DNA of 9,902 nt from JBGPYM01 sp041493205. Lineage in GTDB: Bacteria; Bacteroidota; Ignavibacteria; UBA10030; UBA6906. The position numbers and the translations under genes were made by a program. The DNA is taken from the NCBI GenBank assembly GCA_041493205.1, contig JBGPYM010000105.1, positions 1 to 9,902 on the forward strand, read 5' to 3'. Below the pieces are notes generated by a model, which was not told the DNA's origin, did not search any database, and saw nothing but the letters and a program-made list of their open reading frames with translations. Positions 1 through 6,108 of this stretch are shown here, piece by piece. How positions within the stretch are numbered: the first letter of the stretch is position 1; every line of letters begins with the position of its first letter.

Positions 1-65
1 GGAAACTGCCGCCGCCCCCGCATTATCCGGACAACAGAAAATAATTTAACCCAGGTCAACGGCGC

Positions 66-99
66 GTAGGGGCACGGGCGGGGACGCCCGTGCCACTAC
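66..99. repeat. GC-rich palindromic intergenic repeat, copy 1
   Basis: A perfect 9-bp stem, GGCACGGGC at 71-79 and GCCCGTGCC at 86-94, encloses a 6-nt loop. Beyond one G/A mismatch (70/95) the pairing continues with GTAG (66-69) and CTAC (96-99). The core recurs at 132-156 in the same orientation. It lies downstream of the second M16 gene and has no T-run on either side, so it looks like a REP-type dispersed palindrome rather than a classical terminator. It could still form a stable 3'-end hairpin in the M16 mRNA. Confidence 0.75.
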
Positions 100-100
100 A

Positions 101-123
101 GAGTGCAGATGAGAATCTGCCTC
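101..123. repeat. Hairpin between the two palindromic repeats
   Basis: GCAGAT (105-110) and ATCTGC (115-120) pair perfectly around a GAGA loop (GNRA type if read on the plus strand). GAG (101-103) and CTC (121-123) extend the stem past a single bulged T at 104. The stem sequence is unrelated to the flanking palindromes. No T-tract follows on the minus strand, so Rho-independent termination is not supported. Confidence 0.5.
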
Positions 124-131
124 AGGGAAGA

Positions 132-156
132 GCCACGGGCGGGACGCCCGTGCCAC
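132..156. repeat. GC-rich palindromic intergenic repeat, copy 2
   Basis: CACGGGC (134-140) pairs with GCCCGTG (146-152) around the 5-nt loop GGGAC. It matches copy 1 at 71-96 apart from one substitution (C for G at the second base) and one G fewer in the loop. It starts 19 nt beyond the stop codon of the neighbouring M16 gene. The two copies are direct repeats of a self-complementary unit, as expected of dispersed REP-like elements, and may also stabilise or end the M16 transcript. Confidence 0.75.
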
Positions 157-174
157 CCCGGCGTTGCGGGATGG

Positions 175-1491
175 TCAGCTTTCGCGGGGCGTGAACGTCT
201 TGGCGTCGATCAGTTTCGGATTCCCCAGGATGACGAACTGAATGTTGTGAATGTACTTGTTCGCAACGCGCTGGACATCTTCCGCCGTGACGCCCCGTAT
301 CTTTGTAATGAAATTATCTCCTGCCTGCCAGCCCTGCCCTGAAAGCTCATGGAAAGCGAGGAACCCTGCCTGGGCGGCATTCGTCTCGTTTTGCAGATTA
401 TACTGGGTCAGGAAGCCCGTGATGCGGTCGTGCAGGTCTCCCGCGGAGACCGGCGTCTGCTGGAGCTTTTTCACTTCCGCAAGCATGACCTTGATCGTCG
501 TATCAGGCTGCACGGCCGTGACGTACAGATATCCGAAATTCGCAAACAGATTTGCAAAGCCCGCGCCAGGCGAGTAGGAAAGATTCCGCTTCGTTCTCAC
601 CTCCTCCCACACCCGCGTCCCGAGGATATTCATCGCCACGGTCATCGGAAAATAATCGGGGTCACCCGGTCCGGGGGCGGCGAACCGTCCGGTGATGTAG
701 TTCGTCGGCATCTCCCGTTCCACAACCTTCAGCGTGGACGCATTGTGGACTGCGGGCGCAGGCCGTTGCGGCTCGTAATTCCCTTTCGGGAGCGTCCCGA
801 ACGTCGCCGCGACCTTCTTCTGCAGGTCCTCCCGGCTCACATTCCCGACGACCACCAGGAGCAGGCGCGAGGTCTGCAGGTGGTCGGTCAGATACTTCTT
901 CAGCTGATCGATCGTGAGAGCGGCAATGGTGCTCTCCACCCCCATCGGATCCAACCGGTACGGATGGCCTGAGTAGAGCGCCTCCACAGCCAGGTCGCCC
1001 AAATACGCGTCCGGATTATCCTTGCGCTGTTTCAATTGCAGAAGATGGTTCTGCCGGACGACTTCCACATCCTGGGGGACGAATGACGGATGCATGACGA
1101 CGTCGGCAAACACGTCCCAGAGCTGATTGAAATCGGTTTTAAGACATCGCAGGTTGATGACCGAATAGTCCCTGGACGAGGAGCTCCCGATGCCCGCGGC
1201 GGTCCTGTCAAGGATGGTATTGAGGGCTTCCCGGGGGTATCGCTGGGTTCCCTTGACCGCACATTCGAAGAGCAACGATTCAATTCCCTGGTCCCCCTCG
1301 CTGAGATTCAGCGATCCTCCGCGCAGGTAGAGTTGAGCGGAAATGATCTCATTGGCCGGGTTCGACTTCAGGATTACCTTGAGACCATTCACAGTGAATT
1401 CTTCGGCACCTGCCCTGGCTGTACCCACGAATGCCGCACACAGGCAGGCGACCGTGAGGACGAGGGCCGCACGTACACGCATTGTTTTCAT
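175..1491 (-). CDS. Exported M16B peptidase-family protein, non-catalytic (Arg/Tyr) subunit
   Basis: This 438-residue protein belongs to the pitrilysin/insulinase-like M16 family. It is probably the structural or substrate-binding half of a heterodimeric zinc protease in the cell envelope. The ATG at 1491 was chosen because GAAGGAG lies 8 nt upstream and a signal peptide follows: MKTMRVR, a hydrophobic stretch, then a likely cut after ARA (residue 27). An open frame runs up to 1578 but would bury this signal. Where active members carry HxxEH, this protein reads GIESLLFECAVKGT, so both His and the Glu are replaced (S72, F75, E76) and zinc binding is not expected. The C-terminal half keeps the conserved Arg and Tyr of the substrate pocket (R299 and Y306 in VRTKRNLSYS). 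It starts 31 bp after the stop of the HxxEH-bearing partner, so co-transcription is likely. The family is sure; loss of catalysis is strongly supported; the dimer is inferred. Confidence 0.92.
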   Translation of the reverse strand: MKTMRVRAALVLTVACLCAAFVGTARAGAEEFTVNGLKVILKSNPANEIISAQLYLRGGSLNLSEGDQGIESLLFECAVKGTQRYPREALNTILDRTAAGIGSSSSRDYSVINLRCLKTDFNQLWDVFADVVMHPSFVPQDVEVVRQNHLLQLKQRKDNPDAYLGDLAVEALYSGHPYRLDPMGVESTIAALTIDQLKKYLTDHLQTSRLLLVVVGNVSREDLQKKVAATFGTLPKGNYEPQRPAPAVHNASTLKVVEREMPTNYITGRFAAPGPGDPDYFPMTVAMNILGTRVWEEVRTKRNLSYSPGAGFANLFANFGYLYVTAVQPDTTIKVMLAEVKKLQQTPVSAGDLHDRITGFLTQYNLQNETNAAQAGFLAFHELSGQGWQAGDNFITKIRGVTAEDVQRVANKYIHNIQFVILGNPKLIDAKTFTPRES

Positions 1492-1522
1492 GAGAGTCAC
1501 TCCTTCACGAATAATCGGTGGT

Positions 1523-2863
1523 CTACTGGGGCATGATCTGCGGCCGGTCTTTCGGGGAGACCAGTATGCCCTTGACAAACGGAGTTCCCTGGATGTATTT
1601 CTTCACATACGCGTTGATGTCATCCCGGGTGACCTTTTTCAGATTCTCGACATAGTGGAGATAGTACTGCAGTCCCGCTGCAACTGACCACCAGTAGCCA
1701 ACCGTGTGAACGAACTGCGAAGGGCGTTCCTGATCGAACAACTCGCTCCGTTCGAGCTGAATCTTTGCGTTTTCAAGCTGCTCGTCCGTGTAGTACCCGG
1801 GGCTTGCCAACCGGTCTATCTCCGCATTGATCGCACGCTCCGCTTCCGCAAATTTCTCGGGGCTCATCTGTGCGGCCACCGTGATCGGGCCGGTATGGTT
1901 GAGGGTCTGGTATTGAAGACTCACAAATGAGCAGAGGCCGCTTTCCACCAGTTTTTTCTGAAACTCCGAATTTCGCTGGCTGAGGATAAAGCTGAGCACG
2001 TCGGCCGCATACGTTGGCGCGGGATCCTTTGTGACCGAAGGGCCGTGGCGGGAGACCAGGAGTGTCACCGCATTCACCGGCTTTTCCACAACCACGGTCT
2101 CACTCTTCAGGAGGGGAGGGTGCTCGGGAACAGGATAGAGTACGAACGGATCATCGCCCCGCTTCCAGTCGCCGAAATATTCACTCACCATCTTGAAAAT
2201 CATTTCATGGTCGATGTCCCCCGCGACGAGGAGGGCGGAGTTGTTGGGGATGTAGTAGCGCCCCTGGATCGTCTGCATCTTCTTCTGGTCGGCGGTCAGG
2301 ATGGTTTCGCGTTCACCCAGCACATTTTTCCGGCTGAAGTACTTGTACCAGAGCTTCCGGTTTACTGCGCGGAAAAGGTGGAACTGGGGATTCGCCTCGT
2401 TCCGGTCGAATTCACCGGTGACCACGGGACGTTCATGTTCGAGTTCGGACTGCAGAAACAGGGGGGTCAGCGCGGCGGCGCGCATGAAGGCCATTCCCTG
2501 GGCGAGACTGTCCTTCGAGAGGGTGAAGAAATAATTGACGCGCTCTTCGGATGTTGTCCCGTTCCAGCTCATCCCAAGTTCCCGTGTGCGCGCGAGGTAC
2601 TTCTCCTGGCTCGGGATGGTCGCATTGGCCTTAAAGAACATATGCTCGTACAGGTGGGAGAGGCCGTTATACTCGGGCGGCTCGGTATAGCTCCCGTTCC
2701 GGACGTCGAGTTCCACCGTCACAAGGGGAACGATGTGGTTCTCGATAGCGATCACCTCCAGGCCGTTGGCAAGCGTTGTGGTGTAAATACTGTACTGCTG
2801 TGCGATTCCCGCCACCGGCAGAAGAAACAGGCAGACCAATGCTCTGATCCACTTTGTAGGCAT
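1523..2863 (-). CDS. Exported M16B zinc metallopeptidase, catalytic subunit
   Basis: This 446-residue M16 family protease is probably secreted to the periplasm. The start at 2863 has a strong AAAGGAG ribosome site 8 nt away. The N-terminus is a signal peptide (K4, R7, hydrophobic core, AGIA|QQ cut near residue 21). The inverted zinc motif HLYEH is at 70-74, within GLSHLYEHMFFKAN. The third ligand is E151 in VVTGEFDRNEANP, exactly 76 residues after H74, as in the family pattern HxxEHx76E. In the C-terminal domain the usual Arg and Tyr (RxxxxxxY after FQ) are replaced by L305 and S312. It therefore has the metal site but not the substrate-binding pair that its downstream neighbour retains. It is the first gene of a two-gene unit, with a likely promoter at 3069-3097 and a leader of about 200 nt. 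The substrate is unknown; peptide degradation in the envelope is an inference. Confidence 0.95.
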   Translation of the reverse strand: MPTKWIRALVCLFLLPVAGIAQQYSIYTTTLANGLEVIAIENHIVPLVTVELDVRNGSYTEPPEYNGLSHLYEHMFFKANATIPSQEKYLARTRELGMSWNGTTSEERVNYFFTLSKDSLAQGMAFMRAAALTPLFLQSELEHERPVVTGEFDRNEANPQFHLFRAVNRKLWYKYFSRKNVLGERETILTADQKKMQTIQGRYYIPNNSALLVAGDIDHEMIFKMVSEYFGDWKRGDDPFVLYPVPEHPPLLKSETVVVEKPVNAVTLLVSRHGPSVTKDPAPTYAADVLSFILSQRNSEFQKKLVESGLCSFVSLQYQTLNHTGPITVAAQMSPEKFAEAERAINAEIDRLASPGYYTDEQLENAKIQLERSELFDQERPSQFVHTVGYWWSVAAGLQYYLHYVENLKKVTRDDINAYVKKYIQGTPFVKGILVSPKDRPQIMPQ

Positions 2864-2910
2864 AGTGCACTCTCCTTTCAGAGGTTTTCAAACGCATCAT
2901 TGCGGACAGC

Positions 2911-3000
2911 TCAGAACGAATAGAGGGCTCCCACCCTGAGGGAGGACGGGAATCTGCAGATAGCTTATCTTCAACATTTCGCTCGACACATCGAAGGACG
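2911..3000 (-). pseudogene. Possible frameshifted 3' remnant of an outer-membrane beta-barrel gene
   Basis: Very tentative. On the minus strand one frame reads SSFDVSSEMLKISYLQIP (from about 3003). After a one-base shift near 2945-2955 the next frame reads SSLRVGALYSF and stops with TGA at 2911-2913. An amphipathic strand ending in a terminal Phe is typical of outer-membrane beta-barrel C-termini. No start codon or ribosome site is attached, and a promoter lies just upstream. It could equally be chance coding of a leader region. Confidence 0.15.
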
Positions 3001-3055
3001 ACAGCAGGCGGGGAGCAGAGCAGTAGGAAGAAGCAACTTCAGCGGAAATAGGTCA

Positions 3056-3084
3056 CCCGGCCCGCGAGAAGATAGGGGGCCGGG
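3056..3084. repeat. 8-bp inverted repeat flanking the M16 promoter -10 box
   Basis: CCCGGCCC at 3056-3063 and GGGCCGGG at 3077-3084 are perfect complements separated by 13 bp. On the minus strand one arm lies in the promoter spacer and the other overlaps the expected transcription start, with TATCTT in the loop. That geometry suits a repressor operator. It could also be a weak 3' hairpin for the ilvC transcript, but the following bases (TGACCTATTT) are not a proper U-tract. Confidence 0.4.
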
Positions 3085-3097
3085 GAGGAAAAGTCAA
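3069..3097 (-). promoter_or_regulatory. Putative sigma70-type promoter for the M16 gene pair
   Basis: Reading the minus strand, TTGACT (3097-3092) is followed by exactly 17 bp and then TATCTT (3074-3069). This matches 5/6 of the -35 and 4/6 of the -10 consensus with ideal spacing. Transcription would begin near 3062, giving a leader of about 200 nt before the first M16 gene at 2863. It sits 11 bp past the stop of the small gene after ilvC, which supports the M16 pair being its own unit. If the host is Bacteroidota proper, the sigma consensus differs, so this remains a prediction. Confidence 0.5.
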
Positions 3098-3108
3098 GAG
3101 GTTGCACT

Positions 3109-3330
3109 TCAGCGATACAGATCGTTGATCTGGCGGGTGATCACCTCTGTCGCGTCGGCAGACCGGCGCAATTCTTCGAGGCGGGCGAAATACCGCTTCC
3201 GCGCGGCCATAAGATCCTCCAGCACCAGGCGCAGATCCGGATCGGGTTCTTCGGACGCCCTTGTCCGGTAGAGTTCAAACAGCCGCTGTTCGGCCTGGAG
3301 CAACTCGTCTACCACTGCATGCGTATGCAC
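3109..3330 (-). CDS. Small helical hypothetical protein after ilvC
   Basis: I do not recognise this 73-residue protein. The start is GTG at 3330 with a very strong purine-rich site (GAGGAGGAG) directly after the ilvC TGA. The next in-frame candidate (GTG, codon 6) is too far from that site. The sequence is acidic and charged, with no signal peptide, membrane segment or cysteine. It looks almost entirely alpha-helical: a first helix about residues 4-26, a turn at EEPDPD (27-32), a second helix to about 57, and a short third helix to the end. Heptad-like Leu spacing suggests a helical hairpin or coiled coil. The gap to ilvC is 12 bp, so it is very probably the last gene of the operon. A role in regulating or stabilising an operon enzyme is possible but unsupported. 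A loose resemblance to ferritin-like helical hairpins lacks the metal-binding ExxH. Confidence 0.7.
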   Translation of the reverse strand: MHTHAVVDELLQAEQRLFELYRTRASEEPDPDLRLVLEDLMAARKRYFARLEELRRSADATEVITRQINDLYR

Positions 3331-3342
3331 ATCTCCTCCTCG

Positions 3343-4401
3343 TCAGTCGTTTTTCCAGTTCTCCGGGCGTAATGCCCGCACTGCCGCGCCCGTCTTCCAC
3401 ATTTCCGATCCCCGCCATTCGTCCAGTTCCTTTTCGAGCTTCTCGCGATAGTCGGGCGCACTACAGGTCTCAAGGACGCGGCGGGTCTCGACGCCCGCCT
3501 GAACGTCCCGGTAAAGGAGTTCAAAGAGGGGCCGCACCGCGGCTTCAAACCGTTTTGCCCAGTCGAGTGCGCCCCGTTGCGCCGTCGTACTGCACGAACT
3601 GAACATCCAGTCCATCCCCTTTGCGCCGATCAGGGGGTAGAGGCTCTGCGTCGCCTCCTCCACCGTTTCGTTAAACGATTCGCTCGGCGAATGGCCTTTT
3701 TCGCGGAGAATGTCGTACTGGGCCTTCATGAGTCCGGCGATCGCACCCAGGAGAGCGCCGCGTTCACCCGTCAGGTCGCTGTGTACTTCCTTCTCAAACG
3801 TCGTGGGGAACAGGTACCCGGAACCGATCGCAATGCCGAGAGCAATCACCCGCTCCGCCGCCCTTCCCGTCGCGTCCTGGTACACGGCATAGCTCGCGTT
3901 GATGCCGCTCCCGGCCTGGAAGTTGGACCGGACGGTCCGGCCTGCCCCTTTGGGCGCAACAAGGACCACGTCCACCGTGGGGGGCGGAACGACGCCGGTC
4001 TGGTCTTTGAAGACCACGGAGAACCCGTGTGAGAACGAGAGCGCCTGTCCCTCCCGGAGGTTGTCGCGCACCGACGGCCATTGCTCTTTCTGTCCGGCGT
4101 CGGAGAGGAGGTTCTGGATGATGGTCGCCCGGCGGACCGCATCGCCGAGATTGTCAAACAGTGTTTTTCCCTCCACCCATCCATCGCGCAATGCATCGCG
4201 CCAGCCGTTCCCCCCCTTCCTCTGCCCGATGATGACGTTGATGCCGTTGTCACGGAGATTGAGAGACTGTCCCTGACCCTGCGGACCATACCCCAGAACC
4301 GCGACGACTTCCTGTGCCAGCGTCTTGCGCGCGCTGGCGAGCGGAACCTCCTCCCGCGTCACCACATTTTCGAACACACCGCCGAAATCGATGTTTGCCA
4401 T
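3343..4401 (-). CDS. ilvC: Ketol-acid reductoisomerase, fungal/Bacteroidota-type
   Basis: This 352-residue NADPH- and Mg-dependent enzyme converts acetolactate or acetohydroxybutyrate to the dihydroxy acids of the valine/leucine and isoleucine pathways. ATG at 4401 follows AAAGGGAG at good spacing. The Rossmann loop GYGPQGQGQ is at 37-45. R61 and K62 in GQRKGG suggest NADPH preference. The catalytic His is H125 in SHGF. Metal ligands are likely D209 and E213 (SDLTGERG) plus E245 and E249 (NETVEEA). Several stretches (INVIIGQRK, SHGFSVVFKDQTG, GINASYAVYQD, FNETVEEATQSLYPLIG, CSTTAQRGALDW, SAPDYREKLEKEL, ALRPEN) closely resemble yeast Ilv5 and Bacteroidota KARI as I remember them. They are unlike both the common short bacterial form and the long E. 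coli form. It lies 39 bp after leuB and 12 bp before the small gene. Confidence 0.97.
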   Translation of the reverse strand: MANIDFGGVFENVVTREEVPLASARKTLAQEVVAVLGYGPQGQGQSLNLRDNGINVIIGQRKGGNGWRDALRDGWVEGKTLFDNLGDAVRRATIIQNLLSDAGQKEQWPSVRDNLREGQALSFSHGFSVVFKDQTGVVPPPTVDVVLVAPKGAGRTVRSNFQAGSGINASYAVYQDATGRAAERVIALGIAIGSGYLFPTTFEKEVHSDLTGERGALLGAIAGLMKAQYDILREKGHSPSESFNETVEEATQSLYPLIGAKGMDWMFSSCSTTAQRGALDWAKRFEAAVRPLFELLYRDVQAGVETRRVLETCSAPDYREKLEKELDEWRGSEMWKTGAAVRALRPENWKND

Positions 4402-4440
4402 TGTTGAACACTCCCTTTGTCATTGATTGATCTTGTTACT

Positions 4441-5508
4441 TCAATTTCTGTGGAGAAAGCCGATGATTGCGTTGGTCATTTCCTGCGTCCCGCAACGTCC
4501 GCCGATGTCCGCCGTCCGCTGACCGTCTGCGACAGCCCGCGCCACGGCGTCTTCCACCGCCTGCGCCTCCTGTTCCAGCCGGAGCGAATAGCGGAGGAGC
4601 AGTGCAGCGCTCAGGACAGCGCCTACGGGGTTTGCCGATCCGGTCCCGGCGATGTCGGGGGCGGACCCGTGGACCGGTTCAAACAGGCCCGGTCCGGAAC
4701 TTCCCAGGGATGCGGAGGCAAGCATCCCCATCGAACCGGCGAGCACAGATGCCTCGTCTGTCAGGATATCGCCGAACATGTTTTCCGTGACCAGCACGTC
4801 AAATGAGGCCGGCGAGGAGATGAGACGCATCGACGCTGTATCGACCAGCATATGATCGAGCGCCACCCCGTCGAATCCCGGGGCGACCGCCGTGGCGGTC
4901 TGGCGCCACAGGCGGGAAGTTTCAAGAACGTTGGCCTTGTCCACCGAGGTTACCTTCCTGCGCCGGGTGCGTGCAAGACTGAACGCAAGCTCGATGACGC
5001 GGCGTATTTCAAAATCGTGATATTCGATCGTGTCAAAGGCACGCACGTGGCCGTTCACCCTTTCGCGCCCCCGCGGAGTCCCGAAATACGCGCCACCGGT
5101 CAGCTCGCGGACGACCAGCAGGTCGACGTTTCTGAGGAGCTCCGGCTTCACCGGCGAAGAATCCAGGAGGGCGGCGTACGGCTTTACCGGTCTCAGGTTT
5201 GCAAACAGTCCGAGCTCTTTCCTGAGGGCGAGGAGTCCCTGCTCGGGCCGCACGGCGGCCGACGGGTCGTCCCACCGCGGTCCCCCGACTGCACCCAGGA
5301 GAACGGCGTCGGACGCTCTGCACGCATCGAGAGTCTCTCCGGTCAGCGGCGTCCCGCAGGCATCGATTGAATGTCCGCCGACGGGATGATGCGAGAAGCG
5401 GAACGAATGTCCGTAGTGCGAGGCAACTGCGGTCAGGACCTGCACCGCAGCCGCCGTTACTTCGGGGCCGACACCGTCACCGGGCAGGACAGCAATGGTC
5501 GGGTTCAT
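4441..5508 (-). CDS. leuB: 3-isopropylmalate dehydrogenase
   Basis: This enzyme oxidises and decarboxylates 3-isopropylmalate with NAD to 2-oxoisocaproate, the last leucine-specific step before transamination. At 355 residues it is the normal length. Visible signatures are the N-terminal LPGDGVGPEV (8-17); substrate arginines R96, R106 and R134; catalytic Y141 (GAYFG) and K191 (VDKANVLETSRLW); Mg ligands D223, D247 and D251 within the DTASM and NMFGDILTDEAS segments; and GLFEPVHGSAPDIAG (274-288), the NAD-side loop that marks IPMDH rather than isocitrate dehydrogenase. The ATG overlaps the leuD stop as ATGA, and only a weak GGCAGG lies upstream, so translation is probably coupled to leuD. It ends 39 bp before ilvC. 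Confidence 0.97.
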   Translation of the reverse strand: MNPTIAVLPGDGVGPEVTAAAVQVLTAVASHYGHSFRFSHHPVGGHSIDACGTPLTGETLDACRASDAVLLGAVGGPRWDDPSAAVRPEQGLLALRKELGLFANLRPVKPYAALLDSSPVKPELLRNVDLLVVRELTGGAYFGTPRGRERVNGHVRAFDTIEYHDFEIRRVIELAFSLARTRRRKVTSVDKANVLETSRLWRQTATAVAPGFDGVALDHMLVDTASMRLISSPASFDVLVTENMFGDILTDEASVLAGSMGMLASASLGSSGPGLFEPVHGSAPDIAGTGSANPVGAVLSAALLLRYSLRLEQEAQAVEDAVARAVADGQRTADIGGRCGTQEMTNAIIGFLHRN

Positions 5509-6107
5509 GCCTGCCGCTCGTACGATGCGATCCGGTCCGCGAACCTGAGGAGATAGCCGAGCTCATCAACCCCGTCGAGGAGGCATCTCCGTGCGAACTC
5601 ATCCAGTTGAAATGGAACCGATTTACCATCGGGGAGGAGGATCATTTTCTGTTCCAGGCTGACAGTCACTTCCGATGCGGGATTGGCATCAAGCAGGGCC
5701 AGCAGCGACCGATGATCGTCCTGTGAAATCACAAGCGGCAGTAATCTGTTCTTGAGAGCATTGTTCGCAAAAATGTCGGCAAACGACGTGCTGATGATTG
5801 CCCGGAATCCGAACGCCGCAAGCGCCCACGGGGCGTGTTCGCGGGAAGAGCCGCAGCCGAAGTTGGCACCGGCAAGAAGAATGTTCGCCCCCTTCTGTGA
5901 GGGGTTGTTCAGAATGAAATCCTCCCGGGGAGTGCCCTCAGCGTCGTAGCGCCAGTCGGCGAAGAGGTGTGCACCCAGGCCGAGACGGTCGGTCACCTTC
6001 AGGAAGCGCGCCGGTATGATCTGGTCGGTGTCGATATCGTTCACGGGGAGCGGAACGATCCGCGAAGCAAAGGGCTCAAAATGTGTCATGGGCAGATCAT
6101 CGCACAT
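5505..6107 (-). CDS. leuD: 3-isopropylmalate dehydratase small subunit
   Basis: This is the swivelling small subunit that pairs with LeuC to interconvert 2- and 3-isopropylmalate through dehydration and rehydration. It is 200 residues, normal for the bacterial type. DTDQIIPARFLK (26-37) and GCGSSREHAPWAL (84-96) are the diagnostic motifs; the Ser/Arg of the second contact substrate at the cluster. The annotated ATG is 1 bp past the leuC TGA (TGATATG), but no good ribosome site is visible. M7 (6089, MTHFEPF) fits family N-termini better and is an alternative start. The 3' end overlaps leuB by 4 bp. Confidence 0.96.
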   Translation of the reverse strand: MCDDLPMTHFEPFASRIVPLPVNDIDTDQIIPARFLKVTDRLGLGAHLFADWRYDAEGTPREDFILNNPSQKGANILLAGANFGCGSSREHAPWALAAFGFRAIISTSFADIFANNALKNRLLPLVISQDDHRSLLALLDANPASEVTVSLEQKMILLPDGKSVPFQLDEFARRCLLDGVDELGYLLRFADRIASYERQA

Positions 6108-6108
6108 A

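Noticed and set aside
1..65. Promoter on the minus strand containing TTGACC near 53-58
   Set aside because: No -10 element lies at 16-18 bp. The AT-rich stretch (TTAAATTATTTT) is too close to the -35-like hexamer.
66..156. CRISPR array
   Set aside because: There are only two repeat copies, each self-complementary, with a hairpin-forming spacer and no cas genes.
1492..1578. N-terminal extension of the second M16 protein (start at 1578)
   Set aside because: It would overlap the upstream M16 gene and hide the signal peptide. GAAGGAG sits 8 nt before the ATG at 1491.
2045..2923. Plus-strand open frame of 292 codons antisense to the catalytic M16 gene
   Set aside because: The minus-strand frame has a signal peptide, zinc motif and ribosome site, while the plus frame has no recognisable domain.
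3056..3084. Rho-independent terminator for the ilvC operon
   Set aside because: The stem is good, but no T-run follows on the minus strand and the loop is 13 nt with the -10 box inside it. It is kept only as an inverted repeat.
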